Shown here: in pieces, positions 55,777-64,000 of the stretch
How positions within the stretch are numbered: position 1 is the first letter of the stretch
Layout: the number at the start of each line of letters is the position of its first letter
Assembly (NCBI GenBank): GCA_932521025.1
Contig: OW051472.1
Coordinates: 4,216,001 to 4,280,000 of the forward strand
Reading direction: 5' to 3'
Length of the DNA stretch: 64,000 nt
DNA from: Oscheius onirici
Taxonomy: Eukaryota; Nematoda; Chromadorea; Rhabditida; Rhabditidae
Notes under the pieces: generated by a model
What the model was told of the DNA's origin: nothing
What the model saw: the letters and a program-made list of their open reading frames with translations, nothing else
Databases searched by the model: none
Translations under genes and position numbers: made by a program

Positions 55777-57621
55777 ATGTCCTCCGGCTTACTACTTCTA
55801 CTATTCTTTCTACGCTCTTCAATTGCTCAAAATCTGTCAAAGCAATACCTTCGCGATAATTTCTTTGATGTCACGACTAAATTGAAAAGAACCCTGTTGG
55901 AGAATTATGACCGTCAAGTTCCGGCCATTTACTCAATTGATTACGAGGGCGAGGCTTTACAACAAGAAGTCGTTAACGTCACTGTAGGATATGTTAAATT
56001 CTTAGGAATTGTTAGTTTCTCACAACTCCAAATCTTAATTTGTCGCTCAGAACCAAGCCCAGCAGACGGCCTCTGTACTCATAGACGTATCCTACGAGTG
56101 GTTTGATCCTCGTCTCATCTGGGATCCGAAAGATTACTTGGGAATTGAGACGACTGTCATTGGCAAGAAGGAATCAATTTGGATTGCTGACGTCATCCCT
56201 TTAGACACTTTGACATTTCAGGATGTTCTACCGGAAGACCAGCAGTTCATAGACGTTTGTTTTCAATAGAACTCTTATATTTCACGCGGTGTCCGAACAT
56301 TTTCTGTTGTCGCTCTCTTTTTGTGAGAAGACTGTTCCAAAATATCTTTCACCCTCTACATTCGCAGAGTTGGAAGCTAGCTAGCTTCAACTGTTTTTGA
56401 TCACAATCTAGGGCTTCTTATTCTACCAGAGTACCAGAATATACGGGTTGAGGTATTTAGTGCTTCTGACGGAGAGGTTCAAAGAAATTTTGGAACAGCC
56501 TTCCACGGGGAGTGCAATATTCAAGAAATGTCTTTTATACATTGTCCGTTCGTAGATTTCTCACAATGGATATGTCTATTTCTACCGAACATCTTTCATT
56601 GAGTTCATTTGCAGATTGGAGGTACGAGAAAATCTTTGCTTAAAACTAGTTTAGCTCTCCAACTTTCCCTTTGACGTGCAAACCTGCAGATTATCAATGA
56701 ATTCGAACAATTTTCCTCTTCAAAGACTCGCAATCACTGGATTTGTCTCGAATACCCAAACTGAAGAAGAGAGAGCAAGTTTACCAACTAACTAACTAGG
56801 AAATACGTTTAGGGTAATGGCGAGTGGTCTATCTTGAAGATTACCGTGGAAAACTCGCAATTAATGGATACTCTCAGTCCAAACTACTACGCCATTTCGA
56901 CATTTGTCTTTGAACTACGAAGAAGCAACACTTATTACGTCGTCCTGATGATAGTTCCCTCGTTCATTCTCACCTTTCTCTCAACAGTGGGCATGTTTTG
57001 GGAAACGCGCGAAGACGAAGTTTACATAGACCGGGTACAGCTTCTGTTTTTTATCCTATCAGAACAAGTTCCAGTTAAATCTGGGCCTGACTGCAATTTT
57101 AGCTCTCGTATTTGTCCTCCAAATGATGACAGCGGATATGCCGAAGATTAGTGGAATGAACAAGCTCTGTAGGTTTTTGAAGGGAAAAAAGTTTTGTGAA
57201 ACGTCGAGACAATCCAGAAGATTTACAAGTTTAACACGACTTTGCTAAGATTCGTTAAGAGCGGAATTTGTGGACAATATGCTTGCTAGCCTCCATCAGT
57301 TGCCTTGTCTTCTAAGTTTCAGGGCCGAAATCAAACGGGACTTACTCGAAAACGAGAATCCCTTTCAGCGATCTACTTGATGGTCAGTCTTGGCCTAATA
57401 ACTACGGCAAGCATAGTTGTGGTATACATGGGTCGAATTATGAAGACGGCCAACAATTGCAAGAAAGATCTCTCTAGGTTCGTTCACAATTGGTTTCAGT
57501 TACAAGCCAGACTCTCAGATCCGATGGACTAAAAAGATTCTTCGTGGGAAAGGCTAACTGGTTTGTTATGGCTATTTTCTGTTCTGCATCTCTTGTGAAT
57601 TTAATCGTTCTATTAATATGA
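55777..57621 (+). CDS. lgc: Cys-loop ligand-gated ion channel subunit (copy 2, possible one-base lesion)
   Basis: Exons 55777..56010, 56051..56254, 56556..56621, 56655..56778, 56813..57034, 57075..57168, 57369..57477, 57519..57621. Signal peptide SSGLLLLLFFLRSSIAQ; WFDPRLIWDPKDYLGI; Cys loop ICRLELSNFPFDVQTC; M1 YYVVLMIVPSFILTFLSTVGMFW; M2 LNLGLTAILALVFVLQMM. Four exons have exactly the lengths of copy 1 (66, 94, 109, 103), showing recent tandem duplication. The join between the exons ending at 56778 and starting at 56813 is out of frame by one base with the natural splice sites. Either a weak donor (GTCTCG at about 56742) is used, or this copy carries a frameshift. The intron at 56255-56555 contains a MITE. 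The coding end overlaps the ZIP gene on the other strand. Confidence 0.75.
56318..56510. repeat. MITE family copy A, in channel intron
   Basis: Left end GAAGACTGTTCCAAAATAT...CTCTACATTCGCAGAGTTGGAAGC is repeated inverted at the right as AGTGCTTCTGACGGAGAGG...ATTTTGGAACAGCCTTCC. The arms are about 60 bp, core about 80 bp. The same ends occur at 57785-57845 and 58215-58290 (copy B). Noncoding. Confidence 0.7.
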
Positions 57622-59474
57622 AAGCGAATAAAACTTGCCCAAAAGTCACGTGAAGAAGAACGACCAGGCCGACTCCGACTAGGATGATCGAGAGATGCAG
57701 GACCCTGTCAGGGGTATATTTTTGCTTTGTGATTATCTGAAACCACCGAATGGAATTCAAATTAGTTCTTGTTGCCCTCCTTGTGGGAAGGCTGTTCCAA
57801 AATACCGTTCAAACCTCTACTTTCGCAGGGTCAGAAGCACAAAATACCTCAAACTTGGGTAATTAAACCAAAGATTCTGCTCGCTCAGAGGTGATAAAAT
57901 GCTCTCGACTGTGAGACAAGACGGTAGAGTCAAAGGAAACTTGGGACATAAATCGAGAGTACGGTCAACAGACTGGACCGAAAAGAATGGCTTCCCAGAT
58001 ATTTGAGTTTGTTCCGATAGCATTTGTCCGGTTTCATTCGGCGTTTTGAAGCGGTCCAAAACATAACTTTTTGTAATCAAAGCATGCAAAGCTTTCAAAA
58101 GATACGTGGCTGCTCGTCGTCTCTGCCCCATTCTCAAATGAACTCCACCGTCTTGTCTCACAATCTTGTACTTCTAATACACCCAGAGGCACCACAATTT
58201 TGGTATAAATACCCAAGTCTGGGGTAGTTAGTGCTTCCGACCCTGCGATTATAGAGGTTGAAATAAATTTTGAAACAGTCTTCCCATGCCTGGGAAAGCA
58301 ACCATGAATATGTGCCCTGTTAATTTAGAAAATACCCAGAAACCAACCTCCATCATGGCCACATAGATGAAAATCCCTCCAGCTAGAGATTCGAATACGA
58401 GAATCAAAGCGTTCTGGTTGTCTTCACTGATTTCATATTTCTGAACTTTTCAAATTTGTATCAACGAATCGACTCACGTCCACCAAAGCTCCTACAGCTG
58501 ATCCAAGTGGTATTAATAATCCAAAAACGAGGATGGCGGTGATTATTGCAACTCTCTGAATACTCCCATACTCGTTCAACTTCCCGAGAATAAACCAACT
58601 TTCTCCCTCGAAGCCTCTCTCGACTTTCCAGTGGTGAAGGACTCGACAATTATGTGAAGAAGGAGTGCCAGAAGAAGCTCGACAATTCTCTGTGTCGTGT
58701 TCTAAAATCTTGTTTGTCTCATACAGTGTTGTTTCTGTATCTGCAAAAGCGTGAATCCCTCCAGAAAGGAATGAACGGACATGGCACAGGCGAAAGTCAA
58801 AGCAGCCAGCATGACATTCGTTTCTTTTCTAAAATCTACCTCTTTTCTGTGAGATTGACACCCACTTCTTTTTATTCTTCCCCGTTCTTGAGCCATACGG
58901 CTCCGTCCATTCCTTCTCGTCCAGTTGCTCCTGCCAATCCCGAATCATCTCGACTCCTTCAACGAAAAAATACGTAAGGAAGAATCCGATGCAAATGAGA
59001 AAATACGTAATTGGAAAGTTAATCGGTTTCTCGAGGAAGATCTGGTACTTTTTCTGCAGAACTCTGAAATCAGAGACTGCAAAAACGAATGAAAGCGTCT
59101 TACAGAACGTGAGGAATGAGATCGAGCATGACAGTTCCGAGGATTACACCTCCGGCCAAAGAATAGAAACAGGAGAGAATTCGATCGAGTTTGACATGAT
59201 GACGATGGCCTTCTTTGGGAAGAGGGAAATCGACGTCGCTGAAGACTTGTCTCATTGTGTGACAAGTAGTCGACTGGAGGTGGTCACGCGAAAGGTCAAC
59301 AGTAGTCTTGCAACATGGCCGAGGCAAATATAGGCAATTGAGAAAGAGCTTCGAGAGCTCGGAAGATGAGACTCTTACACTACCAAATAAATACACATAA
59401 AAAAATGTCATATTCAGCAAACTCGAAATCTTTTCGTCAGTCCAGAACTTTTCGAAGTCGTTTTGGATCAACAA
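57572..59474 (-). CDS. zipt: ZIP-family zinc transporter (SLC39)
   Basis: Recognised through TM2-TM8. The pieces in minus-strand order are CFYSLAGGVILGTVMLDLIPH (ZIP 'cFaGGvflgt..lHLlP'), INFPITYFLICIGFFLTYFFVEGVE, the metal-site helix MLAALTFACAMSVHSFLEGF (HSxxEG), VELLLALLLHIIVES (equivalent of HKxxE, here HIIVE), RVAIITAILVFGLLIPLGSAVG, LILVFESLAGGIFIYVAMMEV and VLHLSIILVGVGLVVLLHVTF. It moves zinc or related divalent ions into the cytosol. A His-containing variable loop (KEGHRHH) is present. The first helix and true start are not resolved; the upper limit 59474 is only the end of the open frame. The intron at about 57777-58345 holds MITE copy B. The last 50 coding bases overlap those of the ion channel on the other strand. 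Confidence 0.8.
57782..58292. repeat. MITE family copy B, in ZIP intron
   Basis: Ends GGGAAGGCTGTTCCAAAATA (57785-57804) and the inverted TTTTGAAACAGTCTTCCCAT (about 58270-58290). Within the arms, TCGCAGGGTCAGAAGCAC pairs with GTGCTTCCGACCCTGCGA-like sequence, and GTGAGACAAGACGGT near 57909 pairs with ACCGTCTTGTCTCACAA at about 58148. It is the same family as copy A. Arms of about 140 bp, core about 200 bp. Confidence 0.75.
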
Positions 59475-61074
59475 TAAAAAAACTTATTTCCACGTTTTCT
59501 AGGACTTTTGGACCACAACCCTCAGCATGACCTTCTTCCCGAAAAAGAACCAAATGAAATAGAGAGGAAGCTAAAGTTTCTCTCTTACCAAGTCACGTTT
59601 ATCCCCCACTGGTTCTACCGAATTCCAAAAAGTACAGACGTACCAATCCTAAAGTCTCTCTACTCTTTTACAGCCGACCCTAAACCCGAATCTGTTTTCT
59701 GCCTTCTTGAACCATCAGCTGATCCGCCTCTCTACAGCCAAAGATTGCGATTCTGTCATCTTGCTGTCATTTGGTGCTGGCTTATCTTTTTGTCGAGAGG
59801 GGGAAGAGAAGACTGAACCCGAATGTCGCGCCACCCCGACGACCTTTCTTTTCCTGTCTTTTCAGCGCTTCCCCTTCCGCAAATTGATTGCTCTCGGGTT
59901 TTTCTGCAACGGGAAACAATTGCTTTGATCCGTTCACATGGTTTTTCTGGGACACTGATGGTCGGCTGATCAATGTCTTTCAAACTTAAAAATGTTACTA
60001 AAAGCAAGTAGTATTGGTGTATACATTTTTAGCGCCTGCAGTGTAAACTATGTCGATTCATTCGAGAGAGCAAAGTCTCGTTCAGTTTAGTGTCTGGAAG
60101 CTTATTTTCGTCCAGTTAGTGGCTCCTCCGTTTAAACTGCCTCTCTCTCTTCCAATTTGATTAGCCGCACTTCTTTTAAAATGTGTCAGTCCCCTAGCAA
60201 CCACAGTCCACTCTCTTCTCGCCTCATTCCCAGAAGAACTTTGCTGTGATTATTCTCTACTAACCGAATCCGCTTCGGGTCAACCGCCTATCGAGTCCGT
60301 CATCTGTCCCCGGTGGTTGCTGACCCGATCTCTTGCCTCTCGCCTCGTGTCCCCTAGTAGCGGACCGCAATTCTCCCTCTCCGTTTCACAAAAAACTAAC
60401 TCAAAACTGTCTTTTTATTCAGTTTCGATCGCGCTTTGTAGGATGGCCAGACGGGTAGCAATCGATAGTTGGTGTACTATTTGGACGCGTGGAAAAGTCG
60501 CTCAAACTTTACGTTTTCTTCCAAAGTGTTTGGTCGAAATTTTTGTTTTATCTTTTTACACTCTTTTATTACTTTTCTGCTTTCTGATATATTTAGTTTA
60601 TTCAAAGATAATTCTGGGATGTGAGTCGGTTCCAGTTCGTAGAATAATAGAGGAACTCTATCGAGCAACTTTTTCCACTACTTTTCAACTTTTTCAAACA
60701 AAAAATTGAGACTTGGTCCCACGACGGTGTCCAAAGGTTCAAAAAGTGCTCATCCTGGTTAACTGCCTATTCATTGTTTTCGTTTCCCGCCCAAAACGTC
60801 TTTTTTTGTGATAGTATTTGGCCCAGGTGGTTCACGTGTGGGACTCCCTCTCACTCCCGCCAAATGTGTTTTTCCACAGTTGCCCATACAGAGAACTGTG
60901 ACCTCTCTCAGTCTCTTTTACTCTCCCGACCAGTCTCAGACAAAAAGTCCCTCGGAACAATTTTTCCTTTGGGAGATAAACCTGTACATTCTGCTATCTT
61001 ATCACGACCACTATTCGACCGTTTTTCGTTGAATACTGCTCCTCATGTTTCAAAAATCAGAGCCAAAATTCAGG
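59475..61074. other. Gap between ZIP and ceramide synthase; one possible small membrane protein
   Basis: No firm gene. An open frame with ATG at 60444 (89 codons to 60709) encodes a single strong membrane helix (EIFVLSFYTLLLLFCFLIYLVY) flanked by basic residues; it has no family match and may be chance. The 5' end of the ZIP gene and its promoter are probably in 59475-60000. Confidence 0.35.
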
Positions 61075-63623
61075 ATGTTGGACCTCTTCGACGAGTCTAT
61101 CTGGCTACCAGATAATGTCACTTGGGCCCAAATGAAAAGCACGGACAAGATCACTTATCCGGACTTTTATGACCTTCTCTACACAATTCCGGGAGGAGTG
61201 GCGTTGCTGGTAGGTTCTTTTCGATTATTTTCGAGTCAAAAGAAGTTTTGGAAATCTCTTCCTTCAAGAGGAGACGGTTGTTCATTACTTATATATATAA
61301 TATGATAGATAATTATGATAGATAGACTGCGACTTCAAAAGAGTTCTGTGGAAAACGAAGTTATAAGAACATTCAAAAAACTTCTCACTTTTCGAAGACT
61401 ATAAAATGGATGGAAGGGACCATACAACTAGTTCGGATTTTGTTAGCTGAAATAAAGCAAAGGCCAAATTATCCATGGAAGCAGAAACTTTTTCAGGTCG
61501 TCCGAGTTCTCCTCGAGAGCTTCGTCTTCATTCCATTAGGCTGGGCCACCGGCTGGATCCAACGGCCTCTCTTCTCCAGAATCTGGGAACATTTGTCAGG
61601 TACTTTAGATAACTTTGAGTTTCCATCAGCAAAATCTAGGTGGATTCGCCGGAAGGTCCAAATTCAAGAGAGTAGCTGAATGCTGTTGGCGGTTCAGCTT
61701 CTATCTCAGTGCATGGATTGCTGGGTATTTTCTTGTTTCAATTTTCATTTTTCCCAATTTTCAGACTCATCATTCTGTGGGATAGTCCGCAACTCAGGGA
61801 TGTCACGGAATGCTGGAGGAACTGGCCCTATCATCATGTCTCTAACGCCGTCTGGTGGTACTACATGACGGAGGCCTCGTTCTATTGGGCACTGTTCATC
61901 GGGTAAGGAGTCCTAATCTTATCAAAAATGGATGAATCACTGAGGGGGGGGGACACAATATTTGTACGCTTCTGATGTGAAAACATCCAACAACGAACTA
62001 GGAATAGAAAAGAGATTAGACAGAACAACAAAAAAGTCTTGGGAAGAAGACTTTGTTGAAACATGGCTTCGTGGTTTTAACTCAACAGAACAATCTACCG
62101 AACAGGTCCCTGAAAATAGCGTCAGAATTTTCGTTCTAGAAAAAGATTGCAGTCTTCCAAACACTCAGGGCCCCCACAAGTTATACCAAAGAGCTGTTTG
62201 CGATAGCAGACTGTCTAGGTAGAAGTGTTGAGCTGGTAGAAGAGTAGTAGAACTGACGAGTATTCTGAAAGAGAAGCAAAGTCACAATACTGCCAGTAAG
62301 TTTCTAAAGTTGCTTATACTTGACATCTTTTTTGAATCTCTCGTTTTCAGCACAATTTATCTCGATGTCCGCCGAGCCGACTTCTACCAGATGCTTCTCC
62401 ATCACGCCATCACCATCGCCCTTCTCTACATCAGCTGGACGATGAATATGGTCCGTGTCGGTACTCTGATCCTCTTCAGCCACGATGCTGCTGACATCGT
62501 GCTGTGAGTTACACTGAAAAGAATCCCAAATAGTATAACTTTTCAGTGATCTGATGAAAGTGGTGAGATATGCAAAATGGCACAATGCCGTGACTGGACT
62601 GTATCTCTTCTTTATGACAGTCTGGATCGCAACTCGACTCTTCTACTATCCGGTCTGGGTGATTCAGAGCATCTGGTTCGATGCCCCTGCTCTCATTCAG
62701 GTCGGTTGTCTTTTTCTTTATCACGGCACTTTTTCACGAAGATATGTTGTGGCGGGAACCCGTATTCTAGAGCCTCCATCTTCTTTATTGAAGTGCAATG
62801 GTGTCCGTCCTTCCGTAGTGGTGTCCGCACAGTTGTCGAAACTAGCGTAACATGACAAGTTTTGTCACGTTAATCTTTTATCGAACGAGAGTTTTTTTTA
62901 GAAGGGAACGCGTCTGGGGGGAATCTAAACTATATCTAAAAGACAATGGTGTTTGGTAATCAAAACTTGGGCAGCCGTTGTTACGTACGTGAGCGCCGCA
63001 GGTCCAAGGGCGGCGAAAGCCGTCGTAGACGGCTGGTTATATTTAATTTCATACAACTATGAAAAGGCAATTTCGAGATTTACCATGGTCTGTAAACTTA
63101 CGAACCCATACTTCCTATTGGAAGAGGGGATGTTTCTACATAAAAATAGTTTCAACAGTGCTTGTTCCGAGTTAATACATAGTCGTTTTGGTTCTGATAC
63201 TGTTCCATAGTGTCAAACCGATTCATTCTATCTGACTCATCAATCGGTCGGAAAATTGGCAGTAATTTGCTACGAAGGTGAAGGCGTTCTTAAAAAGGGT
63301 TGGGCAGCTTTGGAACATAATGCTCTTGGCCTCAGGAAGCCTATACTCGCCGTCACAAGACCTCTAAAGATACCTTTCGGATAGAAACTTTAACTTTTAT
63401 CTAATCTCCATTTCAGGACAGCTATCGCTGGGAGAACTTCTTCCAACGTCCGATTGTACCGCGAATTCTTATGATCATGCTTACAAGTCTTTTGTTCCTT
63501 CACATCTTCTGGACATATGTGCTTCTCAAAATCGCCTACATGTCGACCAAGAGCGGCAGTATCGATGATGTTCGTGAAGACGACGACTCGGATGAGGAAG
63601 ATCGTCACAAGAAGACCGACTAA
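61075..63623 (+). CDS. lagr/hyl: Ceramide synthase (TLC/Lag1 domain)
   Basis: Model join(61075..61209,61497..61599,61640..61724,61765..61902,62351..62503,62547..62700,63417..63623), 324 aa, phases consistent. The enzyme N-acylates sphingoid bases in the ER membrane. The Lag1 motif is complete: YLDVRRADFYQMLLHHAITIALLYISW (catalytic HH pair) and NMVRVGTLILFSHDAADIVLDLMKVVRYAKW. Further helices follow (WHNAVTGLYLFFMTVWIATRLFYYPVWVI; PRILMIMLTSLLFLHIFWTYVLL). The tail is acidic with CK2-like serines (DDSDEEDRHKKTD). N terminus LFDESIWLPDNVTWAQM matches family 'W.P.n.TW.d'. No homeodomain, as in worm hyl-1/hyl-2. An alternative ATG at 61045 is in frame; 61075 is preferred because ATTCAGG precedes it. 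Intron 6 (716 nt) carries a SINE fragment. Confidence 0.92.
63236..63345 (+). mobile_element. 5'-truncated SINE copy in ceramide synthase intron
   Basis: CGGTCGGAAAATTGGCAGTAATTTGCTACGAAG... and AAGGCGTTCTTAAAAAGGGTTGGGCAGC-TTTGGAAC match the body of the SINE at 33244-33493 in the same order, at about 75 percent by eye. The tRNA-like head is missing. It confirms that the element is a dispersed family. Confidence 0.65.
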
Positions 63624-64000
63624 TTGTATCATTTGTTCCTCAGCAATGGGCTTCACCTACGGGTTTTTTTGTTGTAGTTGTTCCTCTTTTGTGTGTAAGT
63701 CATAATAGTCCAAACATTTCCATGCTTCATAGTCTCGTTTTTTCTTGCCAACAAACTGTTGATTAGAGTTGCTCAAAGAGAAAATAAAAGATGAGTATAG
63801 ACACGGCTCTCATAGAACTTGCTGGCATTTCGAAAAAAAGGTTAGCAAGCCCCTTCGCTAGATTTCCCTTCTGTTGCGAAGTCTGAGAATCTGTTCCACT
63901 GTTCTTTGGGACCAACAATCCTTCATCCGTTCGGATGTTACCTTCACAGATCTACCCAGACTGAGCAGGAAAAAGGGTCCCTAAAAAGGGAAAAAGCATT
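63624..64000. other. 3' flank of ceramide synthase, nothing further recognised
   Basis: Includes the probable 3' UTR; AATAAAAGA at about 63782 could serve as polyadenylation signal. No new gene begins before the window ends. Confidence 0.4.

Noticed and set aside
60317-60709. 130-codon frame with one hydrophobic helix treated as a membrane protein
   Set aside because: Only one helix, no homology or splice signals; kept merely as a remark in the gap entry.
1-64000. CRISPR arrays, bacterial operons, riboswitches, prophage
   Set aside because: Introns, trans-splice acceptors and eukaryotic gene families show nuclear animal DNA; no direct-repeat/spacer arrays were seen.

Overview
The window is nuclear DNA from a nematode. 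Genes are split by very short introns, mostly 31-45 nt with GT..AG ends. Most start codons sit a few bases after a T-rich TTTCAG-like acceptor, as expected if transcripts receive a spliced leader. A ground-like domain protein, a family largely confined to nematodes, is present. I cannot name the species. All identifications come from reading translations by eye; no database search was run.

Layout. 1-8.3 kb: an F-box protein (-), an M13 neprilysin-like zinc peptidase (+), a large fold-back repeat, a ground-like secreted protein (+) whose long intron holds an antisense broken tRNA-Lys, and a DMAC2L/ATP synthase subunit s-like protein (-). 8.4-10 kb: remnant of a DNA transposon with a KRBA2-type integrase. 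10.4-25.7 kb is the dense housekeeping block: NUDCD1 (+), fumarylacetoacetase (-), RNase P subunit RPP30 (+) followed 192 bp later by mitochondrial RNase P subunit TRMT10C (+), a decayed PP1 phosphatase (-), SURF6 (-) and mitoguardin (-). 26-31.3 kb: a Merlin (ISXO2-like) transposase remnant, a tandem array of small membrane proteins of unknown function, and a second F-box protein. 31.5-38.5 kb: two uncharacterised, largely disordered proteins (-), separated by 3 kb that carries a tRNA-derived SINE. 38.6-47 kb is gene-poor: an initiator tRNA-Met, a frameshifted RING-CH (MARCH-like) gene and a small hAT-type MITE. 47-50.3 kb: a ZIC-type five-zinc-finger transcription factor (-). 50.3-54 kb: no gene found apart from a tRNA-Lys split by a 351-bp hAT-type MITE. 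54-64 kb: two tandem Cys-loop ligand-gated channels (+), a ZIP zinc transporter (-) whose coding end overlaps the second channel, and a ceramide synthase (+).

How the genes relate. RPP30 and TRMT10C belong to the two tRNA 5'-processing systems, nuclear and mitochondrial, and are placed like an operon. Mitoguardin, SURF6 and the PP1 pseudogene lie head to tail with about 300 bp between them. The other genes are independent housekeeping, secreted or neuronal functions.

The most unusual material is the mobile and repeat DNA: perfect or near-perfect hairpins, MITEs with clean 8-bp target duplications, and a SINE with target duplication. I found no clearly novel multi-gene system. The nearest candidates are the RNase P pair and the small membrane-protein array. 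Exon coordinates in the evidence are splice models checked for reading-frame closure, not for expression.
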